Shown: positions 51,101 through 61,045 of the stretch, piece by piece
How the letters are laid out: each line of letters starts with the position of its first letter
How positions within the stretch are numbered: the stretch's first letter is position 1
DNA from: Agarophyton chilense
Lineage: Eukaryota > Rhodophyta > Florideophyceae > Gracilariales > Gracilariaceae
Direction of reading: 5' to 3'
Length of the DNA stretch: 64,000 nt
NCBI GenBank assembly: GCA_030374765.1
Contig: JARGXX010000006.1
Coordinates: forward strand, 868,001 to 932,000
Position numbers and translations under genes: made by a program
Notes under the pieces: generated by a model
Seen by the model: the letters and a program-made list of their open reading frames with translations, nothing else
Told to the model about the DNA's origin: nothing
Databases searched by the model: none

Positions 51101-52660
51101 CTTTACCTCAGGCCATGGTTTCGAATTGACAGTTACAGCTGAAAGGCATGAAAGCACAGAGCTCTTACTGCAGCTACCAGTAAAGCGATTGAGCTCGACG
51201 TAGCTCAAAAAATCACGGTTGACGAGAGAAATAGATTCCCTTGTACCATTTGCAAGAAAGACCAGAGCATTTATTCCAATGTGCTCAATGTTGGCCTTGC
51301 TGGTCACATTCCTTCCTATGACCCACTGAGATGAACCGTCTAATACCAAATGCTTGATTTCGATCAGAGACCCTTGGTCTGATCTGGCTGTCAAAACAAT
51401 GGAGCCTAAAATGCGGCGTGCTGGACTAGCATGATCTCCTGTCCCATACTGCCAATGGGTGTGTCCATTGAGCGTGTCGGGAATGGGCCCTAAGGTGGGG
51501 GTTGTTGGCATTCCAAGATGTTCACCCAACAGGCCAAGTTCAACTGAGCCAATTCCAGCATATGGCGCTCCATCATCAAGAAGAGGTCCTAGTTCAACAG
51601 TTGGCATATTTGTAGTAGCAGAGGAACTGCAGAGACGGTTTGTGGTCACACTATAATGTGGAGCGGCTGGAGATGTTGCCGTGCTAGACGTAACAGGCTT
51701 TAGAGTCGTTGCCATATTGAATCGAACCGTCTTTGTATGCGATTTGTCATCTGTGTCACGTCTTGAGCTTTCGTGATACCTAGATCGCGAGGAACTCAAG
51801 CCATTGGCTCCTGATCTTTGGGGTCTGTCAAAAGACTTGCAATGTGAGGGAAGTGATCCATCAGCATTGTGGTTGCGTTTCCAATGTCCGTACTTACCGC
51901 ACAGATCACATGGATACTTCATTGTAGGAGATTGTCCCTTTTGATTGAACCGGTGTCGCTCATGACGAGTTGTACCACCAGAGCTGGCCGATAAGGTTCC
52001 ATACTCTTGCGCTGGATGCGAAGTCTTGTCGCATTGCTTGATTACAGAGGCTACAGACTGATACGTGATGGCACTTAAAAACTGTTCGTTAGAAGACTGT
52101 GAATTTAGGTTTTCGTCCGACGGTGCAGCAGCAGCCATGACAGACACACGCTGAGAGTCATCAATTGCAGAATTAGACAGTAGCATCAAAGCTGTAATAC
52201 ATTCCGGTAGTTTAGTTGTCGTGGAAATAGAGTTGAATCTTGCAACCTGTGCAGAAAAACGAGACTCAAAATTCTTCATGGTCTCGGTATTACCACGTCT
52301 TGTATTCCAGAGTTGGTTAAAGTCACGATACGCCTCACTCACTACAGAAAGAGCGTCTTTCTGATAAATTTTGCCAACTATAACATTGACGGCACCTTCA
52401 GTAACCAACTCAGCCTCTGAAATTCCGGAGCAGAGGTCTTTAGCACGCCCGTACAGCTGGGACTTAAGACAAATTGCTTGCAGAGTAGCTGGGATCTTGT
52501 GACTGTTTGAGGCGGGCAGTGCGTTGTGAAATGTCTGCCAAAGATTGACAGCATCACGATATTCTTCTTGATCACCTTTGCCATCTGTCCATGGGGGGGA
52601 CTTGGCATCCCAGGAGAACTTAGGCCTGGAAGGCAAATTGGAATTGGGCGCTGGGCCCAT
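48131..52660 (-). CDS. copia C Gag-Pol polyprotein, 1509 aa
   Basis: The ATG (52658-52660) lies four bases inside the 5' LTR, within the primer site. Gag occupies about residues 1-330 with a zinc knuckle CDLCGKYGHWKRNH near 250, in which the last Cys is His. The protease site reads LLDDGAPYAG near 365 (DDGA instead of DSGA/DTGA). Integrase (about 520-720) has a Cys/His site ending CSAC, then D in VDHLHLD, D in RADKAFQ and E in NAIESKHNIIR; a C-terminal barrel follows near 790. A Tudor-like segment (VGDNISVFWPLEDQFYPGTV...YDDGDTETLD) is at about 900-950. RT (about 1000-1230) has IYRADVKAAFLQTG and IVDD instead of YVDD. RNase H (about 1320-1480) has VFSDASR and LAVDSKDLFTSL, then ADPLTKKD. A single frame carries gag and pol, as in copia. 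Confidence 0.93.
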   Translation of the reverse strand: MGPAPNSNLPSRPKFSWDAKSPPWTDGKGDQEEYRDAVNLWQTFHNALPASNSHKIPATLQAICLKSQLYGRAKDLCSGISEAELVTEGAVNVIVGKIYQKDALSVVSEAYRDFNQLWNTRRGNTETMKNFESRFSAQVARFNSISTTTKLPECITALMLLSNSAIDDSQRVSVMAAAAPSDENLNSQSSNEQFLSAITYQSVASVIKQCDKTSHPAQEYGTLSASSGGTTRHERHRFNQKGQSPTMKYPCDLCGKYGHWKRNHNADGSLPSHCKSFDRPQRSGANGLSSSRSRYHESSRRDTDDKSHTKTVRFNMATTLKPVTSSTATSPAAPHYSVTTNRLCSSSATTNMPTVELGPLLDDGAPYAGIGSVELGLLGEHLGMPTTPTLGPIPDTLNGHTHWQYGTGDHASPARRILGSIVLTARSDQGSLIEIKHLVLDGSSQWVIGRNVTSKANIEHIGINALVFLANGTRESISLVNRDFLSYVELNRFTGSCSKSSVLSCLSAVTVNSKPWPEVKRIIDKVHKHVCGHASLTDYKLLLERNGFWNDTVASYVTQMVNRCSACRSTAVPQPSRKVSISSLSKNFNEVLCVDHLHLDEILLMHLMDLITRYSCVHAVSSTNLKEAIFGFEAAWVSQFWYPESIRADKAFQVGVFKDYIDNLGIPVQPVPPGRHSKNAIESKHNIIRSVFLRLKEAAGQDFDPMLGAYKSVSISNDLYGNDTMSAFELAKGFTCPVVAKPTDTTVPDDVRTARDQLHARRKLALILRSKAVSDPPIAVSDMVEVYHKKDHEKRGKWSIAKPILSVDRSARSVTVPGRKGKQVTVAFEDTRKALPQESFAQLVQEGIDSIDESNEESSFDLTGHTATGSDTPVSSSEDIKPLDDDFSTESANVEPSVGDNISVFWPLEDQFYPGTVHSEEEDGRLNIHYDDGDTETLDISNEVWKFNNETFAASSSSTQPELQVTSTETSVLSSMLDHFGNKPFLRHHAQGFDQFPLVNAYKKEEETFLKTVRPVSHNQVPPNANIINSHTLYKVKTNDDGSLKLKARIAPHGNEDDLKNALSKDCTTCPPTGLRILESIASLYEWNIYRADVKAAFLQTGEAQRDVYVRPPKESHMKATHLWLLLTAAYGLVNANAKWQSQSDQVMFDIGLTQSVHVPQLFFQKENGKLVLIVAKIVDDLKAAGKGDRVNHFMKEFDKRFKFGDVMKGPGKLRFFGINTVQNGDMTIETDADDKLDAVVEYPFTRQRRKQFDQSLNKIEKSVFASTNSSLGWIGTAASPFCSFYASYLQQKAPELKVCHLVEQINIVRKLKKLGTTIAYPIPTDNRQHELSVLVFSDASRTDECGQLGVLTGLLVGEMKNQSIYHAISWMSHKSKRPVKSVPAAEILAASEGIDEGKTISNAYTELLGKEIKLRLAVDSKDLFTSLSTQKNSIDKSIRGDVACVRYEFQTGAVDKISWVPGHSNLADPLTKKDSALTDALQLTLFTGKLCFDFDKISETKHSEKNFG

Positions 52661-52663
52661 AAC
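52650..52663 (-). promoter_or_regulatory. Primer binding site of copia C complementary to the anticodon arm of initiator tRNA-Met
   Basis: Right after the LTR, the minus strand reads GTTATGGGCCCAGC. Its complement GCTGGGCCCATAAC is the conserved anticodon stem-loop sequence of eukaryotic initiator tRNA-Met, with the CAT anticodon. This is the half-tRNA priming used by Drosophila copia and its relatives. The polyprotein start codon ATG is the part of the site that pairs with the anticodon. Confidence 0.8.
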
Positions 52664-52931
52664 TAGAAGAGTTATGGACACTCTACTGTTCAGTGTCGAC
52701 CTTGTCGAAGAGGTAGAGCGTGCAAATTGCTAGAGTGTAGTCGATGTACACAATCTCGTGAGTACCGTGGTTTACAATTCATAATCATGAAGGTCTAAAT
52801 ACACAAAGTCATAACATATAAACGGCCGTAATTAACAGCGAACATATTCATCAAACTGAATCAAAGATACAAATTCAAATACCAAGCGGGCGCATCCAAA
52901 AAGCAACCAACCAGAACCGAATAGTTCTATA
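52664..52931 (-). repeat. 5' LTR of copia C (268 bp)
   Basis: Same length and sequence as the 3' LTR apart from one transition. Followed on the plus strand by GGGGG, the target duplication. Confidence 0.92.
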
Positions 52932-55581
52932 GGGGGAGCACAAAGCCTACTTAAAGAGAATAGAAAGCACCCAAGAGGGGAGAAAGAAAAAAAGGGGGGA
53001 GGAGTTAGACCCCCGGCACTGCAGACTGTATTTGCCTTTACCCACCCACACCTTTCTTACCATACCGTCCTCTTTAACTCAAATCCTTTTCCCTCGTCGT
53101 ATCAACAGGATGGCACACGTGTCTGGTAATAACACAACCGTACCACTCGCTTTGATCGGTCACTACTATGACTTCCACTTGTTGTAAATTTCCCATAAAT
53201 AGGGCCTTCGGAGTGACAATTGTTTGAAAATTGATAACTACCATCGGACGCGAACGGACACAGGAGCTTTGAAGGGACTTTTCCGGAATAATGGCGCATG
53301 TGCCTAGAGATTGTACCCAAAACTATATGATATAAATACAAAAATTGAAACGTTTTTTCCCGATGATTTGAAGCTGGAGAATTTTTTTGCTGACTATGAA
53401 GGATAGCCTGAACTACAAAGAGAAAAACCTGTGGTCCACTAAGATCCTCAGAGACGTTAAACAAAAGCAATCACGCCATCTGGGACCAACACCATGGGCC
53501 AACGTCTTTCCAAGAACAATAACTGAAACATCAGCACTAAAACCCAGAATTGTCCCAAAATACCATAGATAAGGCAATGAACTTACATTTATCCAGGTAC
53601 GTTAATGTATCTCGATCATTTATTGTGGGACGGCTCTCTTCCATTCTTTTCACACTGAAGCACTAAGTACGCGTTGAATTGTGTCTTTAAAAGAACATTT
53701 AAAACATTTAGTTCTTAAATTTTGTACGACAGAGAGTCCTGATCCCTTCACCAAAACAGCTAGAAGTGTTGGTGTCAGAAAAATCAGATCCAAAAAACAA
53801 GCAGGCCGCAGTCTGAGTCCACCGTACTCACGTCAATAATGAAAAACGATCCTATGAGCTAACATATCTATTTGAAGTAACCCTACTCGTAAATTTTTTT
53901 GGATGTAGTTACCGACGATTTCGTAAAAGAAGATTTTGATGCGATTGTTCAACAAAAAATGCATTCCTCTGATCATCAACGTAGATCGCAACCGCCAGCG
54001 ATATAGTCCTCTTATGTTCGCACCAACTTCTTCTACGGCGAACAGTATCAATTAGAGAATATTTCTACGCTCGAAATAACTGCCAGTCCTCACCACCTCA
54101 TATGCCCAAATTGGAACCATTTTAACAAAATAACTCTACAACCTCCTTCCACGGTACCATTCTCGACCTTTTTTCGTAGTACCTGAACCATTATTGCGCA
54201 CCTTAAAAGGGTCTAGTCTAAAATTATTCAGGCCTAGCCGTAACTGAAAACAACTCGGGACACTGACTTATTTTTAACTCCAATGTCAGATGGTCCCATC
54301 AATATTCTCAAGTTTATAACCAAGAAAATGTAAATGTATAATGATTTGAAGACTAAAGCAGTAAGGGGCTTCATTATTCCTAAATCTGAAATGTTTGTAA
54401 CAACCCCACAGGAGTTTTTCTAAAAGAGACCATCATTCATCATTAACATCAAGTAAAGAGAACGCATTTATGAAACAAACAGTTCCGTTAATCGTAATAG
54501 ATAACTTCACCATTTTTCTCGCACTATTCTATGAGTGTTTCACAGTAATATTGAAGACCAAGGTTAAGGCACACTTTGAAGTTCGGTTTTTCATAGAGAT
54601 AAACATATTTAGAGCTTCTGGGTTCTCTTTGACATATTTAATTCTTTGAAGAGCCTACATTTCGGCTTCTAGGTATTCCAACGATTTTGCTCCCACGTTT
54701 ATGATTTCGACTTTTTCCATAAGATTTTTGTTTGCCATTTTGAATATGACAGCAGTGTTGAGAGCAGTATTGGTGACACAGTGGAGCGATTTTTGCGCTG
54801 CACTCAAACTTTTTGCATTCGGAGTATATGTCGTAGTGATATCGATGGGACTTATGGCAACAGCAATGACTCTGACAATAACGTGTGCATCTAGATGTAT
54901 CTTTTATGCAAAGTGCATGAAGGCAAATAGGAGGCACCATTAAAATGTCCTTCGTTGAAGACAAAACGACAGATTACTGATAGAAGAATTCTTTCGGACT
55001 CCCTTTCAAATATATATATATATATATGCAGAATGCAACAGTTTTGCGATCTTCGATTAAATATATAATCAACAAAAATACGGTACAACGCATTTTAAAG
55101 AGAAGTTGCTGCACTTATATAGTCGATGAGAACAATTGCAGAGTACATTTCACAAATATTCAACCCGTGCTACATTCCACGTAAACCTTTCACCTTCCAC
55201 TTTTTTGACCACACATTCTCGGTCGAACAATTTTGATGGTCAAAGGCTTTCTACATCACTGAAACATGAAGCCCCGTTCCATAACCCAGGCTTGAGTTGT
55301 TGTTATTCTGTGAGGCAGAATATGAGACTGATTTGAAGTACATCCGATCTGCGTTCAAAACTCTGTCAGCTTTATAAACCTTAATGTGGCTGTGGATTCG
55401 CTCGTTTTGCTCTGGAGTTTTGTTGGAAAGTACATCTCGTGATTTTCATTATTTCTTACGATTTTAAATGTAATGTTTAACTTTGTTTTCGTTTTAGCTT
55501 CTAAAATACATTGTTTTCTAATCAAAAGTACTGTAAAGACGCGGTTCATGTCACAGGTATAATTTTGGCGAATGATGTTGT
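52932..55581. other. AT-rich region without recognised gene
   Basis: About 2.6 kb of AT-rich sequence with only short frames. A short frame at 54701-54943 is hydrophobic but unrecognised. A TA microsatellite lies at about 55008-55027. Confidence 0.4.
55008..55027. repeat. TA dinucleotide microsatellite
   Basis: About nine uninterrupted TA/AT units. Confidence 0.85.
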
Positions 55582-55997
55582 TGAAGACGTCTCGCGAAAG
55601 GAAACTGTAGAATTACAACACGCAATCTGTTTCAGATAGCTGCGTAGGTTACACTACAATTCTAACAAGCGAACCTTAGATAGACACGAAATAGAATCTT
55701 TAGTTTGGATTAATAGTCTAGTTTTGTAGACGTTGAATTAGAATGACGCTGTTTACTTGGCGCGGTAGAGACCCACACCTAGCTCCCAGCCACTATAAAA
55801 GAGCTCGGAACAAGAAAAATACTTCTCTTGTACGACATCAATCCACTGAACAACTTTCAACCTCTTCCAGAACAACTTCTCCATCACCATCACCGCCCTT
55901 CTCATCCGTCTTGCTCACCCGGCGCGTTCTATTCCGTTTACGCCGATTCCGCTGCACCGTCGCGTTCTACACCGCTTACACTGAATCATCTTTTGCA
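55582..55997 (+). repeat. 5' LTR of copia D, with TATA box at about 55793
   Basis: Begins TGAAGACGTCTCGCG and ends near TTTTGCA. Matched by 60635-61045. The sequence CCACTATAAAAGAGCT is kept in both LTRs and is a good TATA box for a plus-strand transcript. Confidence 0.75.
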
Positions 55998-56321
55998 CGA
56001 AATTCCGGAATCTATGTGCGCGTTTTGATGAAAATGTTTGGATTTTTTTTATTTTTTCAAACGTTATTTTTCAACCCCGATCTTTCAAGTTTGAAGATCT
56101 GAGAAGTGGCTTTGAAGTTAAATGCGTGGAATATTTTCTGGATTTTTCTTTGTGTTACTGTTCTGTCACTCAATTCTGGCTACTTTGCAACCGTCGTTGC
56201 TAGTAATTGGAGAGGATACAGTTGATAACTTTGAAAAATGGTATTAAGCCAAGAATGGCGCAGTAATAATTAAGTTTTTATATGTACTTTTTGGAATTGT
56301 GTGTAAAATTTTCTAAGCGAT

Positions 56322-56972
56322 TTGTTTTTACATACAGTGCCCAAATCTCAATCATCTTCCGAATATTTGTCCGATTCTGGAGCCAAGCACGTGTGTGATA
56401 ACAACCGCAATAAAAATAGCAACCGAAATAGCGTACCGATTGTTATCGAAACCGAAGCGGTTGAAACTGACGAAAGCTTAAGTGGCGAAAGAACGCAACA
56501 AACCAGCAACAACGAAGGTCTTCCTATTACTACACATACCCCTTCCATCTTTCGTTTCCCTTGTATAGAGGTTCTCTCTGAGAGAAAATGGCGTCATTAT
56601 CTCCGCTTTTTTAATCGAGCAGATCGGCGTATACATAAGCCCCCTCCGATGAAACGTGCGTTTAAGCGTTGTGCTGTGTGTAACATTTCTGTTTTCAGTA
56701 TTCAGCAGCTCGAATCGCATCAGAAAGGAAAGGGTCATAAACGAAAGCTTCGCCGGACCAACTATATGCGTGAAGGTATTCACTGCCGCGTTTGCAACAT
56801 TTCATTAACTGAAGCTCACGACCTCATGGTTCATTTTCATAGCAGCCGTCATCGTTCTACTCTAAGGGGAAAACCCTATTTGACTAAAAAGTGGTTAGTA
56901 ATAAAGAAAATATTTCTTTTTAGAAAAAGTACTTTATTCTTTGCACGAGAGCTAAAGACACAATCAATCTAG
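56322..56972 (+). CDS. Twin C2H2 zinc-finger (U1/JAZ-type) ORF inside copia D
   Basis: An open frame of 216 codons, with the first ATG at 56649; the part before it may be reached by splicing, since TACATACAG just before TGCCCAAATC looks like a 3' splice site. Counting from 56322, two fingers of identical spacing CX2CX12HX5H occur at residues 117-139 (CAVCNISV...HQKGKGH) and 155-177 (CRVCNISL...HFHSSRH). Long spacing between His residues and basic surroundings are typical of U1-like/JAZ fingers that bind double-stranded or structured RNA. The upstream part is Ser/Asn/Glu rich. It sits between the 5' LTR and gag, an unusual place for such a protein. It may be part of gag or an acquired host gene. 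The frame is open although the pol genes around it are broken. Confidence 0.55.
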   Translation: MFLHTVPKSQSSSEYLSDSGAKHVCDNNRNKNSNRNSVPIVIETEAVETDESLSGERTQQTSNNEGLPITTHTPSIFRFPCIEVLSERKWRHYLRFFNRADRRIHKPPPMKRAFKRCAVCNISVFSIQQLESHQKGKGHKRKLRRTNYMREGIHCRVCNISLTEAHDLMVHFHSSRHRSTLRGKPYLTKKWLVIKKIFLFRKSTLFFARELKTQSI

Positions 56973-56993
56973 ATATTATTTATTCATTAACTT

Positions 56994-57608
56994 ATGGTTA
57001 TTACTAGATCTCAAGAATCTGCAAGGGACCAACCGAATGCATCAGGTGATCAACTGCCTGCTTCTAATAAATCATCACAGATGCCAGCCAACAGTAGGCT
57101 TCAGTTTTCATCTGCAGGATCCTTGATTCCTTCTCCAATACCGGGTGTTAGTTTTGCAGCGTCTCCGACTGTTCGCAACATGTCCGATGGTGCATGTAAT
57201 ATGTTTGGAAGATCTCTGGTGATCCGTCAACCATCTCAGAAGAGTCTGTTGAACACTATTCGGAGTTACTTGGCCGATCTACCCGGTATCACTGGGAATC
57301 AGCACGTGAATCTCATTAAAGGAGACAATTTACCTGATATATTATTTAATCACCAAGTATCATTCAATGTGGCTTTGTTCAGCTCAAATGCTCGTCTTCT
57401 ACAGAAACTCGGCGTCGAATTGCCCATTCCTTCTTCTGGAAGGACTATGAACCGTCCAGCATTTACGATCTACGTCAAGAACGAAGACCGAACCATTGCT
57501 GAAGAAGCTATACTGGCTTCAAAAGAGTCTTTAACCTTTGCCTCATACTTCGAGCAAACATCCGTCTCTCAAGTCCACCAGGAAGTCGAAAAAACTATCG
57601 AATTTTGA
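56994..57608 (+). CDS. gag-like ORF of copia D, 204 aa
   Basis: Starts ATG 56994, with a Ser/Pro/Gln-rich N-terminus (1-60) and a folded-looking remainder (LLNTIRSYLADLPGI...YVKNEDRTIAEEAI). Position between LTR and integrase and size suggest a Gag fragment. It ends at TGA 57606-57608, after which similar-looking coding continues in pieces, so it is probably truncated. No zinc knuckle seen. Confidence 0.45.
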   Translation: MVITRSQESARDQPNASGDQLPASNKSSQMPANSRLQFSSAGSLIPSPIPGVSFAASPTVRNMSDGACNMFGRSLVIRQPSQKSLLNTIRSYLADLPGITGNQHVNLIKGDNLPDILFNHQVSFNVALFSSNARLLQKLGVELPIPSSGRTMNRPAFTIYVKNEDRTIAEEAILASKESLTFASYFEQTSVSQVHQEVEKTIEF

Positions 57609-57785
57609 ATAATCAATCTAATATGCCTTGGCAAACTATCAAGTGAGCACTGACAACGTAGATCTTCCCAAGATCTCGCGCAATCTGGCAATGCGTTTCA
57701 AGGACAAAAACTCTAAATTATCCGGAGCCGTTGGAGAATCTTGAATGGATTCTTATAACGAATATCGTATTGCACTAGAGATTAA

Positions 57786-60600
57786 ATGGTACTCGATTAC
57801 AAACATATTCAGCTTATGCATAATATTCTAAGAGATAATGCAAATTGTTTCTTCAACGACCATGTCGTTCAAAAAGCTCAATCTCTCTCTGATGCTACAA
57901 ACCTTATTGGAGTATATTTTCAATACATCTCTAAACAGAAGCGCATTGAAATTCGTTTGATGAACACACGAATTGATACCTTCCAATCAGAGGAATGCAC
58001 GGCAACTCAGACCATTGAAAAATTGGATTCAGAAATATCGAAACTATCTGTTCAAGGTCCACCACATTGTCGTATTGAGGCAAACAAACAAAACGCGAAG
58101 AAGCCAATGCTGAAACACGAAATCCGCTAAAAGACATATCAAAGGCTTGCCAAACGTGTCAAAGTATTACCCCAAAACCACAACGATTTCGGGTTTCCAT
58201 TCCTCAAAGAGTTGTTTTTAACAAAAATCTCGCTATGTATCTATTTTTCATAGACAGAAAACCTGTATTGCACGTGGTTGATATACATACCCATTTCGAA
58301 GCCGCTCGCTTTTTAGATGGACGTTCTATTGAAGATATTTGGAACACTTTCTTAGAATGTTGGGCAACAGTATACACGGGGTACCCCAACTCTATCCATT
58401 GTGACCAAGGTTCAGCTTTAACATCTTTTCAATGAAAGGAAATTATGAATGAATTTGGCATTGATTTTATTCTGTCTGGAATGGAAATTCATAACTCCAT
58501 TGGTGTTGGCGAACGATATCATGTTCCCTTAAGACGAATATATCACAAAATCAAATTCGATGCCAACATTTCAAACGAGAACTTTTTTCTCGCCACAGCT
58601 ATGAAAGCTATGAATGACACCATGAACCCGGAAGGTCTGGTTCCATCGCTCCTATTCTTCGGCACTTTGTCAAGATCTCCTGGGATCTCAAGCAAGCTCT
58701 GTGGACTGCTTGTTTTGAAATGGAAATTATCGCCTATGAAATAAGCCTGAAACATGCCCTCGAATCACCTCTTCCAGAAGCCGCTCACCACGATTTCGAA
58801 GCAGGACAAAAGGTTTTGATCTATCGAGAAAAAGAGCTACCTCGAAGGACTGGACTATTTGAAGTAATCAGAGTTACAGGCAAACAACTTTTCGTAAAAA
58901 AGAAAAATTGCCAGAAAGTACAACATAGTATTACGCAAGCCGAACATTATATTTCCGAAACTTCTGAAGTCATTTTTGAAATACTGATTTCTCATGGACT
59001 CGATGATATCATTAACTACGTGTTAAATGAGTTCTCAGACGGAAATGAAGGAATCATGAGCAACGATGAAAAAACAATATATATTACTGAAACCCTGAAA
59101 CCAAGTGATCCTCGTTGTAATTCCCCAAAGTTTTCAGAACCCAAAAAGAAAGAAATTGATGGTTAAGAGTGACGAGATACTTGAAAAGTTGTTACACGTA
59201 GTGAAGTTCTAAAAGATGCTAATATTATAGGATCTAAATTTGTGTTAGCAATCAGGAATCCAGGAATTACGGAAGAAATTCATAAGGCGAGACTTGTGGC
59301 ACAAGGATTTTCCGAAAATGAAAAGAACCACTTAGTGCCTAATGTTTCTACCGTTTGCAATAGTACAGTTCGGCTTTTTATGACAATCGCTGCAAATTTC
59401 GACTACAAGGTATGGAGTCACGATGTTACCGAAGCCTACATTTAGAGTAATCAAGACCTTACTCGAAAGGTATACATACGACCTCCTAAGGACATGGATA
59501 TATCCAAAGATTTTATCCATCTTCTTATCAAACCACTGTATGGTTTATCAAATGCCTGTGATATTTGGAATTTGACAATTATGTCACGTCTACGAGAAGA
59601 ACTGTGAATGACCGCAGTGAAAGGTGGCTTTTTCTGTTTTTTCAAGAAATCTGAAGGTAATCTCTTTGAAATCATTGGATCATATGATGACGACTTAGTT
59701 ATTACTGGTAAAGATGGATTTATAAAGTTCACAAACAAAACTTTAGAACGTTTCGAATCGCGAGACAGAGTTGTTGTTTCTTTCAAATTCGGTGTAACTC
59801 AAGTTACGGCCAACCGATAACAGTATGAAATTAATCAAAGAAATATCAAGAATAGAATTATGCCAATGGAAAATAACAATGACTATGCAGAGTTCAGATC
59901 CAAAAGAGCTCAACTTGCCTGGCTTGTGAACCCAACCAATTCCACACATTTCTTCTTCGTGAACAAAACTGCTCAAGTCACGGAGAAAATGTTTACGAAA
60001 TCTATTGGACGAAGAATGAATAAGGTCACTATGGAGATTCAAGAACAAACAAATGCTTTGAAGTTTTTGAAGCTAGATCCAAACTCTCCCTGTATACGAA
60101 CATACAGTGATTCTTCATTTGAAAATAATGAAGACAGTACTTCCCAACTTGGTTTTCTCATTCTATTGGCTGATCGTTCCAATCGTTGTAACATTATTCA
60201 TCACAAGAGTTACAAGAGCCGTCGAGTTGTGAGGTCTGTATTAGGAGGTGACGTTTATGCTTTTGCAGATGCCTTCGATTTCGCATACACGCCTAAATTT
60301 GACTTGGAAACTTTACCCGACCAAGTAATTCTAATTAAGATTTTCACAGATTCCAAGAGCCTTTTCGATGTCACCACAAAATCTTTATCTACAGGTAAAA
60401 AACGACAATTAATCGATTTTTCGGCAGCCCGTGAAGCATCGAAAAGGAATGAAATATCTGACATTGGATTCGTGAAATCTGAAACGAATCCCGCTGACAT
60501 TTTCCCGAAGCAAACAATGAACAAATCATACAAAAATATTTACAAAAACAACCATTATGATCACGAAATTGAACAATGGATAATACGTCAATATGCTTGA
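57786..60600 (+). pseudogene. copia D pol remnants: integrase, RT, RNase H
   Basis: Integrase: D in HVVDIHTHFEAARFLDG, D in IHCDQGSALTS, E in GVGERYHVPLRRI. RT: ARLVAQGF, VWSHDVTEAYI, YIRPPKD, KPLYGLSNA and SYDDDLVITG (YDDD at the catalytic site). RNase H: TYSDSSFENNEDSTSQLGF, YKSRRVVRSVLGGDVYAFADAFD, TDSKSLFDV and FVKSETNPADIFPK. The ERYHVPLR and SVLGGDVYAFADAFD motifs are typical of a copia lineage common in fungi. Stops and shifts at several places (for example near 58435, 59443, 59605 and 59818) kill the polyprotein, but RNase H (59860-60600) is an intact frame. Confidence 0.8.
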
Positions 60601-60634
60601 ACAATTGTTTCGCTTAAAAGAAAAGTCCGAATTG

Positions 60635-61045
60635 TGAGGACGTCTCGCGAGAGGAGAAAGTAGAATTACAACACGCAATCTGTTTCAGATAGATGCGTAG
60701 GTTACAATACAATTCTAACTAGCGAACGTTAGATAGACACGAAATAGAATCTTTGATTTGAATTAGTAGTCTAATTTAGTAGACTTTGAATTTGAATGAC
60801 GCTGCTTACTTGGCGCAGTGAAGACTAACACCAAGCTCCCAGCCACTATAAAAGAGCTTGGAACAAGAGAACTACTTCTCTTGTCCGACATCAATCCACT
60901 GAACAACTTTCAACCTCTTCCACCACAACATCTCCATCACCATCACCGCCCTTCTCGTCCGTCTTCTTGCTCCCCCGCCGCTTTCTACGCCGTTTACGCC
61001 GATTCCGCCACGTTCTACACCGCTTACACCGACTCTTCTTTTGCA
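60635..61045 (+). repeat. 3' LTR of copia D, with TATA box at about 60847
   Basis: Begins TGAGGACGTCTCGCG, preceded by an A/G-rich stretch (AAAAGAAAAG) that may be the polypurine tract. Matches the 5' LTR with visible divergence. Confidence 0.75.

Larger units (their letters stand above)
47852..52931 (-). mobile_element. Complete, probably young Ty1/copia element C
   Basis: 5080 bp with two 268-bp LTRs that differ at one position by eye (T near 47953 against C in the other), flanked by GGGGG on both sides (47847-47851 and 52932-52936). One uninterrupted polyprotein fills the interior. Primer site and polypurine tract abut the LTRs. All parts needed for autonomous transposition appear present, so this is the best candidate for a recently active element in the window. 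The LTR ends are TA...TA, not the usual TG...CA. Confidence 0.93.
55582..61045 (+). mobile_element. Decayed Ty1/copia element D of fungal-like lineage
   Basis: LTRs of about 411-416 bp (55582-55997 and 60635-61045) are clearly similar but diverged, with several substitutions and small indels, so the insertion is older than copia C. Both contain CCACTATAAAAGAGCT. The interior encodes a twin zinc-finger ORF, a gag-like ORF, and integrase, RT and RNase H remnants in copia order. Termini are approximate; no target duplication was found. Confidence 0.8.
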
